NCBI GenBank assembly: GCA_018829095.1
Contig: JAHJUF010000151.1
Location: 1-42,128 of the forward strand
Direction: 5' to 3'
DNA length: 42,128 bases
DNA from: Pseudomonadota bacterium
Lineage (GTDB): Bacteria; Desulfobacterota; Desulfobacteria; Desulfobacterales; Desulfatibacillaceae
The notes below the pieces were generated by a model. That model did no database searches and was not told the origin of the DNA. It worked only from the letters and a program-made list of their open reading frames with translations. Position numbers and translations under genes: made by a program. This document shows, piece by piece, positions 8,653 through 17,523 of the stretch. The first letter of the stretch is position 1. The number at the start of each line of letters is the position of its first letter.

Positions 8653-10932
8653 TCAGGAGGCTGCCACCGCCCTGCGCTCATCCCTCCTGCCCAGGGCCAG
8701 GGCCGCCACGGAAAGGGCCACCGTGAGGGCCCAGATCCAGGGAAGCAGGGAGTAATAACCCCCGTATCCGGAAAGGACCGGCATCCAGATCCCCAGGATT
8801 CCGCCGGCGAGGCCTCCCAGGGCGTCCGCCACGAAAAAGTGGATCAAGCGGGCGGGAAAACGGAGCACCAGGAGAGGAAAGAGCAATCCAGTGCCCAGGG
8901 CCATCATGCCCATTCCCAAAAACAGGCCGCCGGGATGAGAAAGCAAAAAGGCCGCCACTCCCGCCAACCCCAGAAGAAGGACCAGGACCACCAGCCCCTT
9001 CCGGTGCAGGGCCAGACTGGAAAGCCCCCAAAGGAGGAGAAATCCCGTGGCGCCCAGAAAAAACGCGGAAAGGGGGTTGGTCAGGTGCCTCACCAGCCAG
9101 AAGATGACGCCGTTTTCCAGGTAGATGGCATTGGCTCCCACCGCCATTCCCGCCAGGAGGAAAAAGAGCATCCCCAGGCGGCTCTCCCCGGGACGCCGGG
9201 CCCTCATCCCGAAAAACAGGCAGGCAAAAACCCCCAAAAGTCCGGCGAATCCCACGGCGAGCAGGCTGATTTTCAGGGGGCCGGGCGGGAGAAAGAGGCC
9301 CTGGATGCCCCAGGTCCAGGGAGAATCATCCCGGATCACCCTCCCTCCAGGCGGCTCGTCCGGGGAAAAATCCGAACGAAACCATCCGTTGGCCGCGAAA
9401 TGGAACACGGCATCCGGGGAGAACCGGAACGTGCGCGGACCGGGCGAGGCCAGCAGGGCGAACGCCTCGTTGCCCTCCTGGCGCGGCTGGTCCATCCCCG
9501 TGACGTGGAACCCGGCTTCCACAAGGGTCCTGGCGTAAGATTCGTATAGCTTCCCGTTCTGGTCCAACCCTTTGAGGATGACCAGGAATCCGTCCGGTTT
9601 CAGGGCCGCTTTCATGGCCTGGAACGCCTCCAGGGTATGGAGGCTGTGGGAGGGCTCGAAAAGGGACCGGAGCATGGCCGCCCAATATTCCGTGTAGGGC
9701 AGGAGGATGAAATCAAATTTCTTCCCGCTGGTCTCGATGTATTTCCGGCCGTCCGCGCCAACCGTCCGGACCAGGGGTGAGCGGTACACTCCGCCGTTGG
9801 CCCAGGCCAGTTCCCCCTTCATCAGGTCCAGCACCTCGGGGATGATGTCCACGGCCACCACGCTCCTGGGGTCCCTGGCCAGGGCCAGTTGGACCTGGGG
9901 CCCACCCCCCGCCCCCAGGATGCAGATGTCCGCCTTGGGGGGTATCAGGTCGAAAATCGCTTTCTCGAAGAAATGGGAATTGTACCCGTCCGGGAACACG
10001 GTCCAGAGCATCACGCCGTTGCTGCATCCGAAGACCGGGGCGGTTTTGCCTTCAAATCCCACAAAGGAAAGATGATTGTACGGGGTCCACAGGGCCTTGA
10101 TGACCCGGGCCGTTTTCGGGGAGTAGGGATCGCTGGCCTGGAGATAAAAATTCCCATCCAGAACATTGCCTACCCCCAGGGGCGCGGCCTGGGGGTAGAT
10201 CCTCCGGATGTAGGAGTCCTCCAGGGGTCGGACCAGGAAAAAGCCCGCCGTCAGAACCAGAATGCCGAGAACCGCGACCAGGCTCTTCTCCCGGCCCCTG
10301 TACAGGACCCAGGCCGCCCAGCCCATGGCCCCGGCCAGGACCAGGGTGGCGAGCCAGCCGGCCCGGGGAACGGACAGGACGCCCAGCACCAGGGCCGAAG
10401 CCAGCCCCCACGCGAAGATCAGATAGAAGCTCCGGCTGATTTTTCCGCTTTGGATGGCGGCTGTGTAGCCCGCGTATTCCGCAGCCCCCCAGGCAATGAA
10501 AAAGGGGCTCGTGGCCAAGGTCTGGTAGATGAGCTGGAACCAGAGATCCCGGATGGACATGGTGCCCATGATCCCCTTCACCACGGGAAAGGGCCCCCGG
10601 GTGGAAATCCAGCCCAGGACCGGGAACAGGAGCACCAGAAAAAAGATCATGGCCAGGGGAAGGAAAAGGCTTCCCTCGGGCCGCCTCCGGGCCCACAGGG
10701 CGCCCAGGGGCATCCCGAAACAGACGTAGAGCATGAAAAAGGCGGTGCTGGACCATGTGAAGCACAGGATGCGGAACAGGCAGACCGAAAGCAGGGCATA
10801 GCCCACCGCCATGAAATAGAGGACCAGGACCAGCCGGAGCCCATCGGGCCCAGGGGATGGCGCCGGGGCTTCCAAAGGGCCGCCGGACGGATGGGAGATG
10901 GGATCGTTCACGGTGTCCATGGAGGCCTTCAC
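8653..10932 (-). CDS. Membrane-embedded spermidine-synthase-like protein with intact SAM-type nucleotide motif
   Basis: The 759-aa product has an N-terminal TM block (about residues 31-235), a Rossmann methyltransferase/aminopropyltransferase domain (about 255-480) and a C-terminal block of about eight TM helices (540-750). The nucleotide-binding loop is intact (CILGAGGGPQ, 337-346), followed by VVAVDIIPEV and GADGRKYIE (392-400). After FDFILL, where spermidine synthases carry their catalytic aspartates, it has PYTEYW instead. It therefore probably binds SAM or decarboxylated SAM but uses another acceptor or chemistry. It is only distantly similar to the 736-aa protein two genes downstream. 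Translation starts at GTG 10932, overlapping the upstream stop (GTGA); an ATG at 10920 with a GAAGG ribosome binding site is an alternative. Confidence 0.8.
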   Translation of the reverse strand: MKASMDTVNDPISHPSGGPLEAPAPSPGPDGLRLVLVLYFMAVGYALLSVCLFRILCFTWSSTAFFMLYVCFGMPLGALWARRRPEGSLFLPLAMIFFLVLLFPVLGWISTRGPFPVVKGIMGTMSIRDLWFQLIYQTLATSPFFIAWGAAEYAGYTAAIQSGKISRSFYLIFAWGLASALVLGVLSVPRAGWLATLVLAGAMGWAAWVLYRGREKSLVAVLGILVLTAGFFLVRPLEDSYIRRIYPQAAPLGVGNVLDGNFYLQASDPYSPKTARVIKALWTPYNHLSFVGFEGKTAPVFGCSNGVMLWTVFPDGYNSHFFEKAIFDLIPPKADICILGAGGGPQVQLALARDPRSVVAVDIIPEVLDLMKGELAWANGGVYRSPLVRTVGADGRKYIETSGKKFDFILLPYTEYWAAMLRSLFEPSHSLHTLEAFQAMKAALKPDGFLVILKGLDQNGKLYESYARTLVEAGFHVTGMDQPRQEGNEAFALLASPGPRTFRFSPDAVFHFAANGWFRSDFSPDEPPGGRVIRDDSPWTWGIQGLFLPPGPLKISLLAVGFAGLLGVFACLFFGMRARRPGESRLGMLFFLLAGMAVGANAIYLENGVIFWLVRHLTNPLSAFFLGATGFLLLWGLSSLALHRKGLVVLVLLLGLAGVAAFLLSHPGGLFLGMGMMALGTGLLFPLLVLRFPARLIHFFVADALGGLAGGILGIWMPVLSGYGGYYSLLPWIWALTVALSVAALALGRRDERRAVAAS

Positions 10933-12644
10933 TCCCCGCTGCCCGGGGCATGGGTCTGCCCGGCCAGGTCATAACGGGTCCCGGCGAACCCTTTTTCCTT
11001 CCAGATGGTGTCGAGATCCAGCCGGAACACCCCGGCCATGGAGTGCACCCACAGGGTCTGGCCCTGGAGATCCAGGCCGTGGGGCCTGCCGCCCACGGGA
11101 ACCTTCCAGAGGTGTTTCCCGGAATCAAGGTCCAGGGCGGTTACCTTGCCGCTCACGTATCCCAACAGGTACATCACGTTGCGTTCACGGTCCAGGCCAA
11201 GGCGCCGGACATGGAATTCCCCCTTGTACTCGCGTTCCATCGTGAAGGTTTTCAGGTCCACCTTGTACAGGGAGTTGAAAAAACCGGACTGGTAGTACAG
11301 TTTCTGGTCTGTCTGGTCCAGGAAAAGGCCGGTTCCTATGAGGTCCCCGAAATCCATTTGGTTCGTGATCTCCATGGTGTCCGGGTCCACTTCCGCCAGG
11401 TCGCCGGGGCCCGGCGCGTTGATGGAATAGAGTCGGCGGGAGGCATGGGACTGGACCAGGTTCCAGACAAACCCCCCCGTGATGACCAGCCCCTTGGAGA
11501 CCAATTCCACGCTGTCCACAAGCTCGCCAGTGTCCAGGTCATAGGTCAGGATGGATGGCCAATAATCTATGCTCACATAGATTTTGTCTTTCTCGAAGTC
11601 CGGCAACACGCAATTCGGCTCCCACCGGATATCGGGAACGGAGACCTGTCTTTCGATCTTTTTTACAACCTGCAGGTTTTCCTTGGACACCTGGTAGATG
11701 TAAGGATGGGTCCAGGGGCCGAAAGAAATGACGTCGCCCGAGTGGTCCAGGATTCGGATGTTGCTCTTGGACAGGATCCATTGGATCTTGCCGGTGGAGA
11801 GGTTCTTCTTGACGATCACGGGGTAGTAATCGCCCACGTTATAGGTCGCACCGTAGACGAGAAAAACCGAGTTGTCTCCCGGCTCGTACCAGACATCGCG
11901 GGGCCGGTTCCTCACGTGGATCTTTTTCCGGGGAATGCTCCGGACATCCAGCCCGGGAATCACGAGGATATCGGCCCAGGGGTCGGTCTGGGCCTCCAGG
12001 GCTTCCGAAAGCTCCCGGCTGTCCATCACCTTCTCCACCCCCGGCTGCCGGGCGATGCTTTCGGTGGACGCCCAACCCGTGCCCCCAAGGTGCCACTGGT
12101 GGAGGAAAAAAAGGTAGGTGATGAGGAAATAGGGCGCAAAGGAGGTGATGATGCGGAACCTGCCCCGCCGGACCGTGAGCGCATAATAAAGACCAGCCCA
12201 CAGGAGAATCGCCGCCACCGTGTACATCCCCATGGATCGCCAGAGGACGACGGTCAGGAGGAAAAAATAGGCGCCGTAAAACCTCAAGGCCGGAGTGAAG
12301 GCCAGCGTGTAATGGACAAAATCCACCCACACCAGGAAAAACATGGCCCAAAGACCGATGTTGCCCGCATAGGTCAGGATTCTGAGAGCCTTTTTCCGGT
12401 GAAAAAGGCTCTCAGGATGCATTCGGATGAAACGGCGGGTAAAAACCATCTCCAACAAGACAACAACAAGGAAAAGGGCGTTTCGTTTGATATTGTTGTT
12501 GACGGGAACGAACAGGGCGAAAATCATGCACAAATGGATGTAAGCGGCCACCAGCCAAGTGGAAAAAAAAGGAAACAGGAGACGGTACAACCTGGACAAA
12601 GGCGTTCCTGCCTTGTTTGTGGTTTCGTTCACGATAGAATGCAT
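10929..12644 (-). CDS. Membrane protein with C-terminal beta-propeller-like domain
   Basis: The 571-aa product has about six hydrophobic segments in residues 15-195, then a soluble domain of about 370 residues made of repeated blades such as LYKVDLKTFTMEREY, ALDLDSGKHLWKVPVGG and TYDLDTGELVDSVE. These resemble YVTN/NHL/PQQ-type propeller repeats. I see no catalytic motif, so a sensing, binding or scaffold role outside the membrane is the simplest inference. It heads the minus-strand operon that continues with two spermidine-synthase-like proteins and the radical SAM lipoprotein. The ATG has GAGG five bases upstream. Its stop codon overlaps the start of the next gene, indicating coupled expression. 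Confidence 0.75.
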   Translation of the reverse strand: MHSIVNETTNKAGTPLSRLYRLLFPFFSTWLVAAYIHLCMIFALFVPVNNNIKRNALFLVVVLLEMVFTRRFIRMHPESLFHRKKALRILTYAGNIGLWAMFFLVWVDFVHYTLAFTPALRFYGAYFFLLTVVLWRSMGMYTVAAILLWAGLYYALTVRRGRFRIITSFAPYFLITYLFFLHQWHLGGTGWASTESIARQPGVEKVMDSRELSEALEAQTDPWADILVIPGLDVRSIPRKKIHVRNRPRDVWYEPGDNSVFLVYGATYNVGDYYPVIVKKNLSTGKIQWILSKSNIRILDHSGDVISFGPWTHPYIYQVSKENLQVVKKIERQVSVPDIRWEPNCVLPDFEKDKIYVSIDYWPSILTYDLDTGELVDSVELVSKGLVITGGFVWNLVQSHASRRLYSINAPGPGDLAEVDPDTMEITNQMDFGDLIGTGLFLDQTDQKLYYQSGFFNSLYKVDLKTFTMEREYKGEFHVRRLGLDRERNVMYLLGYVSGKVTALDLDSGKHLWKVPVGGRPHGLDLQGQTLWVHSMAGVFRLDLDTIWKEKGFAGTRYDLAGQTHAPGSGE

Positions 12645-13065
12645 CCGGCCTCAGGGGAAAGATAGAGATTTGAAAGTCCAGCCCTGTGTATTTTATTTGA
12701 AGAAATACATTATCAAAACAAGGTGCTACCCGCAAGGCGCATTGTATCCGGGAACAAGGTGTCCGGCCTGCTCCCCCTCGTGCGCAGGGGAGGATTTCCT
12801 GGGAAAAGGGATGAAGGAAAACAGCGGCCGGAAAGGGTCCATGCGGGCCGGCGTCCATGACCGCGCCAGGCAGGAACTCCCCATGCCCGGTTGCGGACGG
12901 GGCGGGGAAAGTGTAGTGTCCAGACCTCCAGGGCAACCACGCCTGCCCTGCCGGCAGGTTCCCGTATCAACGGCCCTCGCCCATCCCCGGCTGAAAATCT
13001 TCCCGAAGGGTTCCGTCCCGCCACCCGGGAGGCCGAGGCCGGCGCGAGGAGGCCCCAGGGCGAAC
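12645..13065. other. 421-bp divergent intergenic region
   Basis: This gap separates the minus-strand propeller operon from the plus-strand methyltransferase cluster and must hold promoters for both. On the minus strand TTGATA, a 15-bp spacer and TAAAAT, in the AT-rich patch at about 12690-12714, make a possible but short-spaced sigma-70 promoter. The same patch has a hairpin, GTATTT (12688-12693) and AAATAC (12703-12708). The rest is GC-rich. A frame in register with the methyltransferase stays open through it, but its translation does not look like conserved protein. Confidence 0.4.
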
Positions 13066-13764
13066 ATGATGAACCTTGACCGATTCCTGGCCGTGTACGA
13101 CACCGTGCCGCCCGCCTATTATCGCTGGATGCTGGACCTGTTGCGGCCCCACCTCCGGTCGCCGGTGCTGGAGATCGGATCAGGCCCGGGGATCGTGACC
13201 CGGCTTCTTCTGGATGGGGGATGGGCGGTGACCGGCCTGGATTGCGACAAGGCCGCAGCCGAACGCCTGTCGCAGATGCTGGGAGACCGCGAGGGCTTTT
13301 CCATGCTGGAGGCGGACGCCACCCAAACCTGGCTGGGCGGCCTGCCCGGCGCGCCTTTCGCCACCGTCCTTTGCCTGAACGTCCTGGAGCACGTCTCCGA
13401 CGACCTGGGGTTCCTGAAAAACCTGTACGGGGCACTGGCTCCCGGAGGAAATGCCCTGGTCCTCGTTCCGGCGCACCCCTGCCTCTTCGGCCCCCTGGAT
13501 GAGGAGTTCGGCCATTTCCGGCGCTACCGCCGCCGGGATCTGGAAAGATTGATGAGCCTCGCCGGGTTCCGTTGCCAGGTGCGCCCCTTCAACCTCCTGG
13601 GGGCCGCGGGCTGGTGGTGGCGGTTCAAGGTCTTGAAACGCAAGGATTTCAGCACGTCCCAGAACAGAATTTACGCAGGGATTCTCCCCCTGGCAAGGGC
13701 TTTGGAAGCTTTTGTCCGGATTCCCACGGGACTTTCCCTGATCGCCGTGGGAGAAAAGGACTGA
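13066..13764 (+). CDS. Class I SAM-dependent methyltransferase (UbiG-like)
   Basis: The 232-aa product is a Rossmann-fold methyltransferase. Motif I is VLEIGSGPGIVT (34-45), followed by the acidic end of strand 2 in VTGLDCD, then EADAT, CLNVLEHVSDDLGFLKN and LAPGGNALVLVPAHP. The block GPLDEEFGHFRRYRRRDLE is typical of methyltransferases that sit next to glycosyltransferases and act on lipid-linked or isoprenoid substrates. The start is one of two consecutive ATGs (13066 or 13069), with AGGG at 13057-13060. It is the first gene of a plus-strand cluster, and its TGA is directly followed by the ATG of the FAD enzyme. The substrate cannot be read from the sequence. Confidence 0.85.
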   Translation: MMNLDRFLAVYDTVPPAYYRWMLDLLRPHLRSPVLEIGSGPGIVTRLLLDGGWAVTGLDCDKAAAERLSQMLGDREGFSMLEADATQTWLGGLPGAPFATVLCLNVLEHVSDDLGFLKNLYGALAPGGNALVLVPAHPCLFGPLDEEFGHFRRYRRRDLERLMSLAGFRCQVRPFNLLGAAGWWWRFKVLKRKDFSTSQNRIYAGILPLARALEAFVRIPTGLSLIAVGEKD

Positions 13765-15174
13765 ATGGCGCTGGCGCACGACAACCTGACCGTGGTGGGC
13801 GGGGGCATTGCCGGGCTCACCCTGGCCGATCACCTCTGCCGCATGGGCGCCCGGGTGGTGCTGGTGGAAAAGGAATCCCGGGTGGGGGGCCTGGCCCGGA
13901 GCATCCCCATCAACGGACAGATGCACGACCTGGGTCCCCACAGGTTTTACACGCATGATCCCGAGGTTCTCGCCTACATCGAAGATATCCTGGGGGACAA
14001 CCTGCAGCACCTGGAGAGAAAGACCTCCATCCGCCTTTACGGCAGGGCGCAGCCCTGGCCCCTGACCCGCCGGATCTTCAAGGACATGCCGGTAAGCCAT
14101 GTCGTACGGGTGGGCCTGGAGCTTCTGGGCCGGTCCAGAAAACCGGTGGACAATTACGAGGAATACGTGAAGAGCCGCTACGGCGCCACCCTGTACGGGA
14201 TTTTCTTCAAACCGTTCACCGAAAAGTTTTTCCGCAGCCCGGGGAGGGACCTGCATCCTGACTGGGCCAGGGCCAGCATTGACCGGGCCATCATCGACAA
14301 GAAACCCGACACGGACAGCCTGCACTACCTGATTTCCAGGCTCCTGAGCCCCAAACGGGAAATGCGGTTCGCCTATCCTGTTGAGGGCGGCATCCAGGCT
14401 TTTTCCGACAGGGTGGCCCACCGCCTGGCCACGTCCGGAAGGGCCACGGTGATGACGGGCTCCGCCGTGACCGGGCTCGACATGGAGGCCGGCCGGATAA
14501 CCGGACTCACCCTTTCCTCGGGTGAAAGGCTTTCCCCCGGCAATGTCGTCTGGACCGGCCCCCTGGGCCCGCTCTTTGAAATGGCAGGCGGAGGCGGGTC
14601 CGGCCTGGGCTTCCTGAACACCTCCTTCCACTTCCTGACCGTGAAACATCCCCCCAGGGTCCACGACCAGTGGATGTACGTTCCGGAACAGGAATTCCGG
14701 GCGTTGCGCGTGACCTTTCCGGCCAACTTCCATCCCCGGGAGAGGGAGGGGTGGGCCACGATCTGTGTAGAGGTGACGGCCCCACGGGAAGGGTCAACGG
14801 AAAGGGACCTGGAGGAGGAAACCGTGGCGGTCACAGACGACCTCGTGCGCCTGGGAATCATTTCCCACGGAGACGAGGTGGTGGACCGGCAATCCCGGGT
14901 GGTGGAAAACAGCTATCCGGTGTACACCAAAAACTATCCGGCCGAGCTGCGCCGTTGCCTGGCCAGGCTTTCCGGCATTTCCAACCTGTACCTGACCGGG
15001 CGTTCGGCCACGTTTTCCTACAACAACATGGACCACAGCATCCGCCAGGCCATGGACCTGTCCCAGTGGCTCGGCGACATGGACCGTCCCCCTTCCAGGG
15101 AGGAGAAGTTGAAAAAAATCCTGTCGTCCCGTCCCCGGTACGGCCGGGTGGAATCCGGGCAGGCGACGCCATGA
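13765..15174 (+). CDS. FAD-dependent oxidoreductase, UDP-galactopyranose-mutase/amine-oxidase-like
   Basis: The 469-aa product has an N-terminal dinucleotide-binding fold with VVGGGIAGLTLADHL (10-24), the ribose-binding acidic residue in VLVEKES, and the VGGLARS motif of the protoporphyrinogen oxidase, UDP-galactopyranose mutase and amine oxidase group. DLGPHRFYTHDPEV resembles mutase-like family members. Near the C-terminus, NLYLTGRSATFSYNNMDHSIRQ matches the second FAD-contact region. It starts right after the methyltransferase stop and overlaps the next radical SAM gene (ATGA at 15171-15174). A redox or mutase step on a sugar or isoprenoid is plausible; the exact reaction is unknown. Confidence 0.82.
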   Translation: MALAHDNLTVVGGGIAGLTLADHLCRMGARVVLVEKESRVGGLARSIPINGQMHDLGPHRFYTHDPEVLAYIEDILGDNLQHLERKTSIRLYGRAQPWPLTRRIFKDMPVSHVVRVGLELLGRSRKPVDNYEEYVKSRYGATLYGIFFKPFTEKFFRSPGRDLHPDWARASIDRAIIDKKPDTDSLHYLISRLLSPKREMRFAYPVEGGIQAFSDRVAHRLATSGRATVMTGSAVTGLDMEAGRITGLTLSSGERLSPGNVVWTGPLGPLFEMAGGGGSGLGFLNTSFHFLTVKHPPRVHDQWMYVPEQEFRALRVTFPANFHPREREGWATICVEVTAPREGSTERDLEEETVAVTDDLVRLGIISHGDEVVDRQSRVVENSYPVYTKNYPAELRRCLARLSGISNLYLTGRSATFSYNNMDHSIRQAMDLSQWLGDMDRPPSREEKLKKILSSRPRYGRVESGQATP

Positions 15175-16634
15175 AGGTCGTCCTGATCAATCCTCCCCTG
15201 GTGGGCCAGGTCAACGACTTCATGGGCCATGTCCCGTTCCAGCCCGTGAGCCTCCTGTACCTGGCCGCCTCCCTCCGGGCTGCGGGGATATCCGTGGAGG
15301 TGGTGGACTGCTTTGCCGAGGCCCGGGAAAGCCAGGCCGGGTTCTCCCGAAACCTGTCCCTGCGCGGCCTTTGGGGAGAGGCCCTCCTGGACCGGATTCC
15401 CGGGGACGCTTCCCTGATCGGAATTTCCTGCCTGTTCGGGGTGCAGCATTCCATGGTGGTCCACCTCATCGCCAGGATCAAGGAACGGTACCCGGCCCCG
15501 GTGGTGGTGGGCGGGGATCACGCCACCATCGTCGCGCCGGAATTTATTGCCGCAGGGGCGGACTTCGCGGTGCGAGGAGAAGGCGAACGGGTGCTGCCCG
15601 CCCTGGCTAAGGCCCTGGGCTCCCCGGAACGGTTGTCCCAAATTCCGGGCCTGGTGGGGAAGGATTTCGACAACGGCCCGCCGGTCCCCATCCGGGACCT
15701 GGACGCCCTCCCCTTTCCCGCCTACGACCTCCTCGACCTTCCGGCCTACTGGGAGTTCGGGGACGCCCACGGCCCCCTGGTGGGCCCCTACCTGGACATG
15801 ATCACCTCCAGGGGATGCCCCTACGGCTGCAACTTCTGCGCGAGCCCCGCCCTGTCGGGACGCCGGTGGAGGGCCCGGAGCGCGGCCGGCGTGGTGGAGG
15901 AAATGGCCCATTTCCACCGGACCCTGGGCGTAACCGACTTCCACATCCAGGACGCCAACTACACCGTGAACCGGAAGCGGGCCCTGGAAATCGCCCAGGG
16001 CATCCTTGCGGCCGGGCTCCCGGTCACCTACAGCCTTCCCTGCGGCATCAAGGGGGAGACCATCCGCCCGGAGGACCTGGACATCCTGGCCGCCTCCGGT
16101 CTCCACTATCTTTCGTTGGCACCGGAGTCGGGCTCCCAACGGATGCTTGGCCTCATGAACAAGAAGATGGATTTCCAGCACATGTTCGACCTGGTGGCCC
16201 GGGCCAAGGCCCTGGGCCTGAACACGGCGGCGAGCTTCATCATCGGCTACCCCGGAGAAACCGACCAGGACCGCATGATGACCCTCCGACTGGTCCGGAG
16301 GATGACCCGGGCCGGGGTGGACGAATTCGCCGTGTTCATTATGACTCCCCTGCCCGGGGCCAAGGCGGCCGAGCTCTTTCCCCCGGTGGATTACGACGGC
16401 ATGTGCGTCACCCCCAGGTGGAGGGAGGACTTTGAGGACCTGGCCCAATGGCGCCGCCGGATCCTGACCGCCTTTTTCCTCGCCAAGTTGAGATGGTTTC
16501 CCGGCAGGATGCTCATGCACCTGGTGAACGTGGCCCGGGGAAAGGGCACGGTGAAAGGCGAACTCGTGGCGCGCAGGGCCGTACGTCTCCGTTTGCGCAG
16601 CCTCGCCTCCAGGTTCACCAGGACTCATTCCTGA
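15171..16634 (+). CDS. B12-binding-type radical SAM enzyme (paralogue 1)
   Basis: The 487-aa product has an N-terminal Rossmann domain typical of the cobalamin-binding radical SAM class (VVLINPPLVG, SLLYLAASLRAAG, VVVGGDHATI, VRGEGERVLPAL) without the base-off DXHXXG motif, then TSRGCPYGCNFC with cluster cysteines C216, C220 and C223. Later SPASM-free core blocks are SLAPESGSQRML and SFIIGYPGETDQDR. The C-terminal 80 residues are basic (VARRAVRLRLRSLASR). Such enzymes methylate or couple unactivated carbons or rearrange substrates. It overlaps the FAD gene by 4 bp. The gene at 17520 has exactly the same length and the same block order, so the two are tandem paralogues separated by a methyltransferase. 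Confidence 0.87.
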   Translation: MKVVLINPPLVGQVNDFMGHVPFQPVSLLYLAASLRAAGISVEVVDCFAEARESQAGFSRNLSLRGLWGEALLDRIPGDASLIGISCLFGVQHSMVVHLIARIKERYPAPVVVGGDHATIVAPEFIAAGADFAVRGEGERVLPALAKALGSPERLSQIPGLVGKDFDNGPPVPIRDLDALPFPAYDLLDLPAYWEFGDAHGPLVGPYLDMITSRGCPYGCNFCASPALSGRRWRARSAAGVVEEMAHFHRTLGVTDFHIQDANYTVNRKRALEIAQGILAAGLPVTYSLPCGIKGETIRPEDLDILAASGLHYLSLAPESGSQRMLGLMNKKMDFQHMFDLVARAKALGLNTAASFIIGYPGETDQDRMMTLRLVRRMTRAGVDEFAVFIMTPLPGAKAAELFPPVDYDGMCVTPRWREDFEDLAQWRRRILTAFFLAKLRWFPGRMLMHLVNVARGKGTVKGELVARRAVRLRLRSLASRFTRTHS

Positions 16635-16782
16635 AGGCTTTGCCGAGTCCAGGGACGCCGCATTGGGGACCGTGCCGCATCCAGGCCGGGTATTTGTCCT
16701 GGCGGGGAAAAGCCTTGTGCGGCTCCCGGGCAAGGCCGTATTCTTTCCTTTTCACGACCCATTTTCCGGAAGGCGGCCCGGC

Positions 16783-17523
16783 TTGAACGCGCGGGAGACA
16801 AGAGCCCATTTTGACGCCCTGGCCAGGGAAAAGCGGCCCGCCCGGGGCCTTGGCTGCGGATTCGGCCAGCGATACGATCCCCCTGGCATGAGCCGCCAGA
16901 CCGGTCTTTTCCGTCAACTGGACGCTGTGCTGGAAAACAGCCTGGACGCCTGGGGCGCCCTGCCTCCTGGGCCGGTCCTGGACCTGGGGTGCGGCACGTT
17001 TTTTTACCATTCCCTGCTCGCCAAACGCTTTCCCGTGGTCCTGGGGGTGGATGGCTCCTTTTTCATGCTCTCGGCCGGGGCGGGGAAATCCGGGTTCCCG
17101 GCGGGGACTCTGGCGGCCTGCGCCGATGCCCGAAGCCTGCCCCTTCCCGATGCCGCGTTTTCCTGCGTGTTTTCCCTGGACGTCCTCCACCACCTGGACG
17201 AGCCAGGCCGGGTCATCCGGGAAATCCGCCGGGTGCTGGCACCGGGCGGGCTGTACGTGGCCATCGAACCCAACCTGTTGAACCCCGGGATGCTCCTGGC
17301 CCACCTCCTTCCTCCCGAGGAACGGGACGCGCTCCGGTGGAACTGGCCCGGCCGCCTCCGGGCCCTTTTGAGCCCGATCTTCGGGGAGGTCCGGCTTTCC
17401 TATTTCAACCTGAGCCTTTCCCGGGGCGTCTCCACGGTGGCCAACGCGCTTTTCCCCTTCCGGGCCAACGGCTCGGGGCCCTGGGCCATGCGCATGGTGG
17501 CCGCGTGCAGGAAAAGCCCATGA
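16783..17523 (+). CDS. Class I SAM-dependent methyltransferase
   Basis: The product (246 aa from TTG 16783) has motif I VLDLGCGT (65-72), VVLGVDGSFFML, AACADARSLPLPDAAF (motif II region), FSLDVLHHLDEPGRVI and VLAPGGLYVAIEPN, a standard UbiE/type-11 methyltransferase layout. The start is uncertain: LNARETRAHFDALARE looks like a family N-terminus and GGAAGG precedes it, but TTG 16663 or GTG 16717 would add 40 or 22 residues. The gene lies between two paralogous radical SAM genes and its TGA overlaps the second one's ATG, so it is likely part of the same pathway. It is not a close copy of the methyltransferase at 13066. Confidence 0.82.
   Translation: MNARETRAHFDALAREKRPARGLGCGFGQRYDPPGMSRQTGLFRQLDAVLENSLDAWGALPPGPVLDLGCGTFFYHSLLAKRFPVVLGVDGSFFMLSAGAGKSGFPAGTLAACADARSLPLPDAAFSCVFSLDVLHHLDEPGRVIREIRRVLAPGGLYVAIEPNLLNPGMLLAHLLPPEERDALRWNWPGRLRALLSPIFGEVRLSYFNLSLSRGVSTVANALFPFRANGSGPWAMRMVAACRKSP

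Noticed and set aside
12559-13065. N-terminal extension of the methyltransferase at 13066
   Set aside because: The frame is open upstream, but it overlaps the start of the divergent membrane gene, its translation is low-complexity Pro/Arg/Gly, and the recognisable protein begins at 13066 with a suitable ribosome binding site.
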